NCBI GenBank assembly: GCA_025449775.1
Contig: JANWIS010000025.1
Location: forward strand, 1-5,261
Source of the DNA: Ignavibacteriaceae bacterium
GTDB lineage: Bacteria; Bacteroidota; Ignavibacteria; Ignavibacteriales; Ignavibacteriaceae
Length of the DNA stretch: 5,261 bases
Direction: 5' to 3'
The notes below the pieces were generated by a model, which was not told the origin of the DNA, ran no database searches, and worked only from the letters and a program-made list of their open reading frames with translations. The translations under genes and the position numbers were made by a program. Positions 1 to 5,261 of this stretch are shown piece by piece (the first letter of the stretch is position 1; each line of letters begins with the position of its first letter).

Positions 1-835
1 ACATTGTAATCATAGCACCGATAATTGCACCAACGCTGAAAATGATGGTAATAAATATTCCGAGTATTCTTATAAATCCTGCAAGCAGTTCAGATTGCTC
101 TTCAAAAAATTTCTGTTCGGTTTTAGCTTCAAACTGTTCGAGACGACGTTCAGCTTCAAAAGTTTTTTTAAAATCCTGGAAATTATTCACATCATCCAGT
201 TTCAAAGTTATTGAAGAAACACTGTTACCTCTTTTAAAAGCATTCATAAGTTGTAGTGCATCAGTCCACATTTCAGAATCGAATCCGCTTCCATCGGTTG
301 TAAATTTTCCTACTATCGTCCAAAAATCTCCTGCGACTTTTACTTTTTCTCCTACCTGTGAGCCTTTAAATTTATTCGCAATAGATTCACCGACAATTAA
401 TTCACGTGAACCAAATGTAATATTTCTTCCTTCAATTATTTTTATTTGCGGACGAAGCTGGTAAACCGACGGAGAAACTCCTCTTAAAGTTACATTGCTC
501 ATTCCTCCGGAAATAATATCAAGGGTAATTACAATTACCGGTTCGAATGAAATAAGTTCGCCTCCTTCCGTAGATTTTGCGATATGAGGAAGTGCCCGTA
601 TTATACTTTGAGTTTCAGCATCAATGATGCTTGATATTTCACCCTGTGCAGATTTACGTACGATTTTTACATTTTCAGGCGACCCGGTTGAAACAAGTGT
701 TTTTTGTATTCCGTAAGCCATCATAAGCACTGCAGTAAAAACAAGAACTACCAATGCAATTCCTGCAACTGTAATTATAGTAGTTAGCTTACGTGTTTTG
801 AAATTTCTAACAACATATTTTAAAGGAATTTTCAT
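1..835 (-). CDS. FtsX/MacB-type ABC transporter permease, second of the pair (3' end cut by window edge)
   Basis: This is an inner-membrane permease of the MacB/LolC/FtsX type, the last visible gene of an export operon. The frame is open from the ATG at 835 to the left edge, giving 278 residues; family members are usually about 380-410, so roughly the last 110 or more are missing. Visible layout: a basic N-terminus, TM1 at about residues 17-41, a periplasmic MacB_PCD-like domain at about 45-225 (with an LRGVSP segment near 117 and an EGR..T..SRELIVGE segment near 135-150), a charged Glu/Lys-rich stalk helix at 221-250, and TM2 at about 254-275. The two C-terminal TM helices lie off the window. 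The start is fixed by an AAAGG ribosome site 6 bases upstream and an in-frame stop at 881-883 with no other ATG between. An ATG at 838-840 is in another frame and stops at once. It lies 59 bases after the first permease with no terminator between, so it is likely co-transcribed. It is not a duplicate of the first permease; the two probably pair as a heterodimer (inference). Confidence 0.9.
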   Translation of the reverse strand, partial: MKIPLKYVVRNFKTRKLTTIITVAGIALVVLVFTAVLMMAYGIQKTLVSTGSPENVKIVRKSAQGEISSIIDAETQSIIRALPHIAKSTEGGELISFEPVIVITLDIISGGMSNVTLRGVSPSVYQLRPQIKIIEGRNITFGSRELIVGESIANKFKGSQVGEKVKVAGDFWTIVGKFTTDGSGFDSEMWTDALQLMNAFKRGNSVSSITLKLDDVNNFQDFKKTFEAERRLEQFEAKTEQKFFEEQSELLAGFIRILGIFITIIFSVGAIIGAMITM

Positions 836-846
836 ATCATACCTTT
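836..846 (-). promoter_or_regulatory. Ribosome binding site of the second permease
   Basis: Read on the minus strand, AAAGG (846-842) lies 6 bases before the ATG at 835. A decoy ATG at 840-838 reads ATG-ATA-TGA and cannot encode a protein, so this site selects the start at 835. A further GGAG at 859-856 is too far upstream to serve it. Confidence 0.6.
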
Positions 847-894
847 GTTTTTTTTCTCCACAGATTAATATTCTATGCAGTTATTAAAAATTTA

Positions 895-2055
895 TTAACC
901 AACGAATCTGAAACCATCAATTATTTTTGTGCTTAAAGCCCGTTGAATCGGGAAAATTGCTGCAGCGATACCAATTAAGATTGCAGCACTAACTGCAAGT
1001 ATCACTGTAATCGGCTCAATCTGGAAAACCGGGAAAAATCCCTTTGGGATAACCTTCTCGAATGCCACTACAATAGGGAATGTTAAAACAAGTCCGACTC
1101 CACCACCGACAGCAGAAATAAAAAGTGATTCACCTAAAATTATTTGAGTAAGATGTTTACCGGAAAACCCGAGTGCTTTAAATACTGCATATTCACGAGT
1201 TCTTTCTCTTGCTGCCATTATCATTGTGTTGCCAAGTATCAGCATTATTATTCCAACAATAATAAATGAAATGACATTCATTGAATCGATGATAGCACTT
1301 GTTGCAGCTAAAAATCCCTGCTGAAAAGCACGCTCTGTTTCTGTTTTTGTTTCAGCAGGAGAATTTTTAAAGAGTGCATCAATTTGTTCGGAAATGATTG
1401 CAGACTTTGCCGGATCTTCAATCTGCACAATATACCATCCGATATCTCCTGACCGTTCAGGCATATCTTCTTTCATACGTTCATTCACATAATTCCAGTG
1501 AAAAATCATTTGTGATGCATCAGTTGTTTTATCTCTTGGTCTGTAAATTCCACGGACAATAAATTCCCAGTTACCGGGATAAATATCTCCTTCAAGTGTC
1601 ATTATATAACCGACTTTAAGATTATACTGTCGTGCAATACCTTCACCAAGAATACAAGAATTTCTTTCCCTCTTAAATGTTTCAAGTTCATCTTTAGTGA
1701 GCATAAACTCAGGATAAACATCAAAAATTGTTTCAGCATCGGCGGCTATCCTTGCAAAGAATTGATTTTTATCTATATAAACTCCGCCAAACCAGTTTGC
1801 ATAAGTCAGATTTTTTACGCCTTCAATCTGGGCAATCTTATCACGATAAGAATATGGAAGAGGAAAAATAAAAGATACTGCCTGACGTGTTATTAATCTG
1901 TTTGCCGATGATCCTTCAACTCCTACATACCAGGCGGTAACTACAGTACGCAAAAGTCCGAATGAAATTACAGCTATTGCAATTCCAAGAATTGTAAGCG
2001 TTGTTCTTAGTTTATGCCTTAAAGGATTTTTAATAATTAATTTTAAAACTTTCAT
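895..2055 (-). CDS. FtsX/MacB-type ABC transporter permease, first of the pair
   Basis: This is a complete 386-residue inner-membrane permease of an ABC exporter, a usual length for the MacB/LolC/FtsX group. The N-terminus is basic (NPLRHKLR, 10-17) and is followed by TM1 at about 17-40. A large periplasmic domain (about 41-258, MacB_PCD-like) follows, then TM2 (259-281), TM3 (308-331) and TM4 (348-371). Between TM2 and TM3 the cytoplasmic segment with REYAVFKALG (287-296) is the conserved FtsX coupling region that contacts the ATPase. The periplasmic domain contains a distinctive stretch, GIYRPRDKTTDASQ (169-182). The ATG at 2055 overlaps the TGA of the ATPase gene as ATGA and has a strong GGAGG four bases upstream, which implies translational coupling and fixes the start. 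The permease has no fused ATPase domain (unlike E. coli MacB), so it depends on the separate ATPase gene upstream. The substrate is unknown. Family assignment is secure; the precise subfamily is not. Confidence 0.93.
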   Translation of the reverse strand: MKVLKLIIKNPLRHKLRTTLTILGIAIAVISFGLLRTVVTAWYVGVEGSSANRLITRQAVSFIFPLPYSYRDKIAQIEGVKNLTYANWFGGVYIDKNQFFARIAADAETIFDVYPEFMLTKDELETFKRERNSCILGEGIARQYNLKVGYIMTLEGDIYPGNWEFIVRGIYRPRDKTTDASQMIFHWNYVNERMKEDMPERSGDIGWYIVQIEDPAKSAIISEQIDALFKNSPAETKTETERAFQQGFLAATSAIIDSMNVISFIIVGIIMLILGNTMIMAARERTREYAVFKALGFSGKHLTQIILGESLFISAVGGGVGLVLTFPIVVAFEKVIPKGFFPVFQIEPITVILAVSAAILIGIAAAIFPIQRALSTKIIDGFRFVG

Positions 2056-2735
2056 GCAACCTCCGGGATTAAATCTCCTTTTTCAAGGTTACGAATTATT
2101 TTTGCTCTTGAAGCAGCATGAGGATCGTGAGTTACGATGAGAATAGTTTTATGAAATTCCTTATTAAGTCTTTCCATAAGGGTTAAAATTTCTTCCGCAG
2201 AATGTTTATCAAGATCACCAGTTGGTTCATCCGCAACAAGTATTACAGGATCTGTAACGATTGCACGGGCAATTGCAACACGCTGTTCCTGTCCACCAGA
2301 AAGTTGTTTAGGTGAATGATGCATCCTGTCACCGAGTCCAACAATTCCAAGCGCAGTTTCAACATGTTTTTTTCTTTCGGCTTTTGAAAGCTTTGTAAGT
2401 AGAAGAGGAAGTTCAACATTTTCAAAAGCAGTTAGTACAGGGATTAGATTATAGAACTGAAATACAAATCCAATTTTCGCTGATCGCCATTTTGCAAGTG
2501 ATGATTCACCTAAAGTTGAAATATCAGTTCCGTCCACAATCAACTTTCCTTTTGATGGACGATCTATTCCTGCAATCATATTCAGCAAAGTAGTTTTACC
2601 GGAACCTGAAGGACCCATTAGTGCAACAAAATCTCCGCGATTAACTTCCAGTGAAAGGTCATTTAGGACAGGTACTTCAAAGCTGTCACGCCAATATGAT
2701 TTAGAAACATTCTGAACTTGAATTATTGCTGACAT
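2052..2735 (-). CDS. ABC transporter ATP-binding protein, MacB/LolD type
   Basis: This cytoplasmic ATPase of 227 residues is the normal length for stand-alone LolD/MacB-type nucleotide-binding subunits. All hallmark motifs are visible and intact: Walker A GPSGSGKTT (41-49), Q-loop glutamine in VFQ (93), ABC signature LSGGQ (145-149), Walker B VILVADE with the catalytic glutamate (164-170), D-loop in TGDLD (172-176) and the switch histidine in VTHD (H203). It hydrolyses ATP as a dimer and drives conformational change in the FtsX-type permeases encoded directly downstream. The ATG at 2735 has a GGAG five bases upstream. The gene begins 15 bases after the adaptor stop and overlaps the first permease by four bases, so the three clearly form one operon. 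The protein family is certain. The assignment to export rather than lipoprotein release rests on the adaptor neighbour: Lol systems do not normally carry an HlyD-type protein. Confidence 0.97.
   Translation of the reverse strand: MSAIIQVQNVSKSYWRDSFEVPVLNDLSLEVNRGDFVALMGPSGSGKTTLLNMIAGIDRPSKGKLIVDGTDISTLGESSLAKWRSAKIGFVFQFYNLIPVLTAFENVELPLLLTKLSKAERKKHVETALGIVGLGDRMHHSPKQLSGGQEQRVAIARAIVTDPVILVADEPTGDLDKHSAEEILTLMERLNKEFHKTILIVTHDPHAASRAKIIRNLEKGDLIPEVA
2056..2065 (-). promoter_or_regulatory. Ribosome binding site of the first permease, inside the ATPase gene end
   Basis: On the minus strand GGAGG (2064-2060) stands four bases before the ATG at 2055. It is embedded in the last codons of the ATPase gene, whose TGA (2054-2052) shares the bases of the ATGA overlap. 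It is the strongest Shine-Dalgarno match in the window and supports coupled translation of the ATPase and its permease. Confidence 0.7.
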
Positions 2736-2744
2736 TGAAACTCC
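2736..2744 (-). promoter_or_regulatory. Ribosome binding site of the ABC ATPase
   Basis: On the minus strand GGAG (2744-2741) is followed by five bases and the ATG at 2735. It lies in the 15-base gap after the adaptor gene's TAA (2753-2751), so ribosomes leaving the adaptor could reinitiate here. Confidence 0.6.
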
Positions 2745-2750
2745 AAAAAA

Positions 2751-3938
2751 TTATTGTTGAACAATCTTAACTTTTATTCCCGCTGTAATTTCATCACTTA
2801 TTTTTTCGATGATGTTATCCCCTGCTTCCAAGCCTGAAACAACTTCGATATAACTTCCAATCTTTCTTCCGGTTTTAATTGAAACTGGAACCACCAGATC
2901 ATCTTCAACTTTGTAAACAATAACAGAACCATCTTCATCTTTTATAGCAGACACAGGCACCACTAAAAATTTTTCTTCACTTAACATTTTTGAATCCACG
3001 GTTCCTGAAAGAAAAGAAACTTTTGCGCTCATTTCAGGAAGCACTCTCGAATCGTATTCTTTGAAACCAACTTTGACCATAACTGTTGCTTTTGAACGAT
3101 CAGCAGTTGGTACGATTTTAAAAACAAATCCAGGATAACTTTTTTGAGGATAAGCATCCAGAACTATTTCACAGTCCTGCTCAGTTTTTATTCTGTCAAT
3201 GTTTGATTCAGAAACATCTGCTTCAATCATCAATGAAGTCATATCAGCAATTGTAACAACAGCAGCACGCGAAGTTGTGCTAGCTCCAAATGGGGCAACA
3301 ATTTCTCCGACTTCTGCATTCTTTGTAAGAACAGTCCCATCGAACGGAGAACGGATTATCATATTTTCCAATGAAACTTCCGCAGCTCTTATTCTCGCCT
3401 CGGCAATACCTAAATTTGCGAGCAAAGTATTATGCTCGGTTTCTGCTGCATCCAAAGCTTGCTGAGAAGTAAGTCCACGGTTGAATAATTCTTTTTCACG
3501 ATTGTAATTATTTTCTGCTTCCTTTAACTGAGCCTGGTAGAATTGAAGACTGGATTTTTCTTCATCGAGTTGAGCAACTATATCGCGGTCGTCGAGTCTT
3601 GCAATTATCTGTCCCTTTTTTACTCTGTCACCTTCAACTACACCAAGAAAAACAAGCACCCCGGTTCCTTTAGAACTAACTGAAGCTTGTCTTTGCGCAA
3701 CTACATAACCGCTTGCCGTCAATACTGCATTAGTCTGTGCAGAAGATTGAAGAACTACGGAAGTCAGTTTAACTTCTACTGTTTCAGCAAATAAAATTGG
3801 ATAGATCAATAACACCGAAACAACTATCACAACTAAAACCACTGCAAGAGTTATATATTTGGATTTTGAACTTGGCCGATCATCTTTATGCGAACGATCG
3901 ATTTTTAAAGATGACAAATCAGCCGTCTTTGTTTCCAT
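2751..3938 (-). CDS. Periplasmic adaptor (membrane fusion) protein, HlyD/MacA type
   Basis: This 395-residue adaptor links an inner-membrane ABC permease to an outer-membrane channel. A polar, charged N-terminal tail (1-27) is followed by one hydrophobic anchor (about 28-51) with no lipobox cysteine, so the protein is membrane-anchored with its body in the periplasm. Domain order is typical: first half of the barrel-sandwich (lipoyl-like) domain (about 74-120, with GVVEGDRVKKGQIIARLD), an alpha-helical hairpin (about 121-192), the second barrel-sandwich half (193-218, with IRSPFDGTV), a beta-barrel domain (about 225-312) and a membrane-proximal domain (about 322-395). The hairpin carries R147, L151 and S158, matching the R-x3-L-x6-S signature known from AcrA/MacA-type adaptors that bind TolC tips. 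The hairpin has the short, MacA-like size. The ATG at 3938 is the first plausible start and gives a complete N-terminus, although only an A-rich leader precedes it rather than a clear Shine-Dalgarno. It is the first gene of the operon. MacA is the closest functional analogue, but orthology is not shown. Confidence 0.95.
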   Translation of the reverse strand: METKTADLSSLKIDRSHKDDRPSSKSKYITLAVVLVVIVVSVLLIYPILFAETVEVKLTSVVLQSSAQTNAVLTASGYVVAQRQASVSSKGTGVLVFLGVVEGDRVKKGQIIARLDDRDIVAQLDEEKSSLQFYQAQLKEAENNYNREKELFNRGLTSQQALDAAETEHNTLLANLGIAEARIRAAEVSLENMIIRSPFDGTVLTKNAEVGEIVAPFGASTTSRAAVVTIADMTSLMIEADVSESNIDRIKTEQDCEIVLDAYPQKSYPGFVFKIVPTADRSKATVMVKVGFKEYDSRVLPEMSAKVSFLSGTVDSKMLSEEKFLVVPVSAIKDEDGSVIVYKVEDDLVVPVSIKTGRKIGSYIEVVSGLEAGDNIIEKISDEITAGIKVKIVQQ

Positions 3939-3980
3939 TTTTTTTGAATTTCAGGTAATGATTATTGAAAAATTGAGGAC

Positions 3981-4011
3981 GAAATATATTGAATTATAGA
4001 GCATCAGCAAA
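3981..4011 (-). promoter_or_regulatory. Candidate promoter of the export operon (Bacteroidota-type boxes)
   Basis: On the minus strand TTTG (4011-4008) is followed after 19 bases by TATATTTC (3988-3981), one base away from the TAnnTTTG -7 box known from Bacteroidota, whose -33 box is TTTG or TTG at this spacing. Transcription would begin near 3974 and leave a leader of roughly 35 bases before the adaptor ATG at 3938. A perfect TATAAT (3998-3993) lies between the boxes, but I see no good -35 hexamer 16-18 bases upstream of it. AT-rich DNA throws up such matches by chance, so this is a suggestion only. Confidence 0.35.
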
Positions 4012-4020
4012 TAACAACAT

Positions 4021-4034
4021 AACTGTTTATAGTT
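4021..4034. repeat. Short near-palindrome upstream of the candidate promoter
   Basis: The plus strand reads AACTGTTTATAGTT. Four outer pairs match perfectly, the fifth is G-T and the sixth pairs, around a TT centre. It sits ten bases upstream of the candidate -33 box, where a regulator could bind. It could equally be a chance palindrome in AT-rich sequence. Confidence 0.25.
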
Positions 4035-4065
4035 AGTTGTGATTAGTAGCATAGATTTCAACTAA
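4033..4065. repeat. Inverted repeat with 7-base arms
   Basis: TTAGTTG (4033-4039) and CAACTAA (4059-4065) are perfect reverse complements separated by 19 bases. No U-tract follows on either strand and the loop is long, so it does not look like a terminator. It overlaps the near-palindrome at 4021-4034 by two bases and abuts the one at 4066-4077. A pair of regulator half-sites is possible but unproven. Confidence 0.3.
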
Positions 4066-4077
4066 TTCAGGTCTGAA
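4066..4077. repeat. 12-base palindrome TTCAG-GT-CTGAA
   Basis: Perfect five-base arms flank a two-base centre. The compact form resembles a dimeric regulator's site, and it lies about 90 bases upstream of the inferred transcription start of the export operon. It is unrelated in sequence to the two neighbouring inverted repeats. Confidence 0.25.
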
Positions 4078-4110
4078 ACGATTGTCTAATATTCCTAACT
4101 AAATCATTTA

Positions 4111-4128
4111 ATAAACTTGATAAACTTC
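4111..4128. repeat. Two tandem 9-base units
   Basis: ATAAACTTG (4111-4119) is followed directly by ATAAACTTC (4120-4128), identical at eight of nine positions. It lies in the non-coding stretch between the amino acid permease and the adaptor gene. The function is unknown and chance duplication is plausible. Confidence 0.3.
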
Positions 4129-4178
4129 AAAATCATGTACACAATACAGATTTAAAAAGCAACCAAATATTTTTATAA

Positions 4179-5261
4179 TTAATCTGCGTTTCTTTTCCTC
4201 AATGCGCTGTGTTTTCTTCCATAAAAGAAATAGATTACAATTCCAATCGCGAGCCAAACAAATAGACGAAACCAATTTTCTTCTGGCAGAGAAAACATCA
4301 GCATAAGACAACTTAAAATTCCCATCACAGGAATAAATGGTACCCATGGTGCACGGAACGGTCTTTCGGCTTCTGGATGTAATTTTCTCATTATCAAAAC
4401 TGCTGCACAGACAATTACAAATGCGAACAAAGTCCCGATGTTAACCAGTTCAGCTAAAATTCTAAGTGGTAATAAACCGGCTAAGATCGCAACAAAAATT
4501 CCGGTTATGATAGTAGATTTCCATGGAGTTCTGAATTTTTCATGGACGGCTCCAAAAATACTTGGTGGAACCAAGCCATCACGCGCCATCGCTAAAAATA
4601 TTCTCGGCTGACTGAGCATCATCACCAAAAGTACTGAAGTTATTCCAGCCAAAGCACCAAGTGATATAAGAAATTGTGCCCAAGGTAAACCAACATATGC
4701 AAATGCATTCGAAACCGGAGCATCTATATTAATTTTATCATAAGGAACCATTCCAGTAAGTACTGCTGCAACCGCAATGTATAAAATTGTGCAGATGACT
4801 AAAGATGCAATTATTCCAATCGGTACATCTCGCTTAGGATTTTTTGCTTCTTCTGCGTGAGTTGAAATTGAATCAAAGCCAATGTATGCGAAGAAAATTG
4901 TTGCAGCAGCAGCCAGCATTCCAACCGGTGCACCGCCTAAATCTGTTTCACCAAATAACGTAGTTCCAAAGAAACTAATTCCAGATAAACCGAAAGGTGC
5001 AAATGGTTCCCAGTTTTCAGGGATGATATAAAAACTGCCGACAGCAATTACAAACAGTACAACCGTAAGTTTGATTATAACAAATGTTGCATTAAAGCCA
5101 GCACTTTCCTTTATTCCTTTTACCAGGATTATGGTAATTATTATTGTAATTAATATCGCTGGCAAATCAATCATAGTTCCTGTTGCTTCAAACAACCCGG
5201 ATGAAGGATTAAAATCAGTTGGTGCCCGTTGAAAGATCCACGGAATTCTTAATCCAAAAAT
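4179..5261 (-). CDS. Amino acid permease, APC superfamily, CAT/YfnA type (5' end cut by window edge)
   Basis: This inner-membrane transporter takes up amino acids by secondary transport. The frame is open to the right edge, giving 360 residues; relatives are about 460-500, so roughly the first 100-130 are missing. No ATG in the visible 5' part is a credible start, because conserved sequence continues upstream (IFGLRIPWIFQRAPTD is the first visible stretch). The CAT-family signature in the TM6 region, FFAYIGFDSIS..AEEAKNP, is at visible residues 123-142. The conserved loop after TM8, SQPRIFLAMARDGLVP, is at 217-232, and RPFRAPWVPFIPV at 300-312 precedes TM11. Nine membrane spans can be placed, from TM4 to TM12. 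K64 in TM5 matches the position of the lysine that in ApcT-like transporters replaces a sodium site, suggesting proton coupling (inference). The tail is basic (GRKHSALRKR). Cationic or broad amino acids are possible substrates; specificity cannot be read here. The 240-base gap downstream suggests independence from the export operon. Confidence 0.93.
   Translation of the reverse strand: MFGLRIPWIFQRAPTDFNPSSGLFEATGTMIDLPAILITIIITIILVKGIKESAGFNATFVIIKLTVVLFVIAVGSFYIIPENWEPFAPFGLSGISFFGTTLFGETDLGGAPVGMLAAAATIFFAYIGFDSISTHAEEAKNPKRDVPIGIIASLVICTILYIAVAAVLTGMVPYDKINIDAPVSNAFAYVGLPWAQFLISLGALAGITSVLLVMMLSQPRIFLAMARDGLVPPSIFGAVHEKFRTPWKSTIITGIFVAILAGLLPLRILAELVNIGTLFAFVIVCAAVLIMRKLHPEAERPFRAPWVPFIPVMGILSCLMLMFSLPEENWFRLFVWLAIGIVIYFFYGRKHSALRKRNAD

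Noticed and set aside
42..464. Plus-strand open frame of 140 codons
   Set aside because: It is the antisense of the second permease, whose minus-strand frame shows clear family features and a ribosome site. The plus-strand translation is Ser-rich and resembles no family.
836..894. Possible promoter or terminator between the two permeases
   Set aside because: The gap holds only AT-rich sequence with a chance TTAATAA direct repeat; no G+C-rich stem and no promoter boxes at proper spacing were seen.
2243..2425. Minus-strand open frame of 60 codons
   Set aside because: It lies in another frame inside the ATPase gene, over the signature and Walker B region; it is a by-product of the real coding sequence.
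3199..3465. Plus-strand open frame of 88 codons
   Set aside because: It lies wholly antisense to the adaptor hairpin and second lipoyl half and has no recognisable features.
3958..3999. Short plus-strand ORF of 13 codons in the intergenic region
   Set aside because: It is too short, has no ribosome site and overlaps the candidate promoter region.
4154..4174. Possible terminator after the amino acid permease (AAAAA, 11 bases, TTTTT)
   Set aside because: The stem is only five A-T pairs with an 11-base loop, too weak for an intrinsic terminator.
4108..4347. Minus-strand open frame of 79 codons running past the permease end
   Set aside because: Most of it overlaps the conserved C-terminus of the amino acid permease in another frame, and the translation looks like out-of-frame sequence.
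5193..5195. TTG as a possible start codon of the amino acid permease
   Set aside because: The frame stays open for 22 further codons to the window edge with family-like sequence, and the first TM helices would be missing. The true start is beyond the edge.

Overview
The window is AT-rich bacterial DNA. Every convincing gene reads on the minus strand, so the biological order runs from right to left. The protein families, AT-rich codon use and a possible Bacteroidota-type promoter (TTTG, 19 bases, near-TAnnTTTG) point to a Gram-negative member of the Bacteroidota / Ignavibacteriota / Chlorobiota group. This is an inference from style, not from a marker gene. The TolC-docking type of adaptor protein supports a double-membrane cell.

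Right part (4179-5261): the C-terminal three quarters of an APC-superfamily amino acid permease of the CAT/YfnA type. Its start lies beyond the right edge. A 240-base gap (3939-4178) follows. It has no gene and no convincing terminator, but it carries several short inverted repeats and a candidate promoter directed at the next gene.

Middle and left (1-3938): a four-gene transport operon. In order it encodes a membrane-anchored periplasmic adaptor (HlyD/MacA type, 3938-2751), a MacB/LolD-type ABC ATPase (2735-2052), a first FtsX/MacB-type permease (2055-895) and a second, clearly different FtsX/MacB-type permease (835 to beyond the left edge). Spacing is tight: 15 bases between adaptor and ATPase, a 4-base ATGA overlap between ATPase and first permease, and 59 bases between the two permeases.

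Together the four proteins are best read as a tripartite, ATP-driven export machine. The ATPase dimer powers two FtsX-type permeases, probably as a heterodimer, and these work with a periplasmic adaptor whose hairpin keeps the R-x3-L-x6-S signature used to dock on TolC-like outer-membrane channels. No outer-membrane channel gene is visible, and the substrate cannot be told from the sequence. The amino acid permease is probably a separate transcription unit. Nothing here looks like a wholly new system; the points worth a second look are the paired unlike permeases, the docking motif and the palindrome-rich promoter region.
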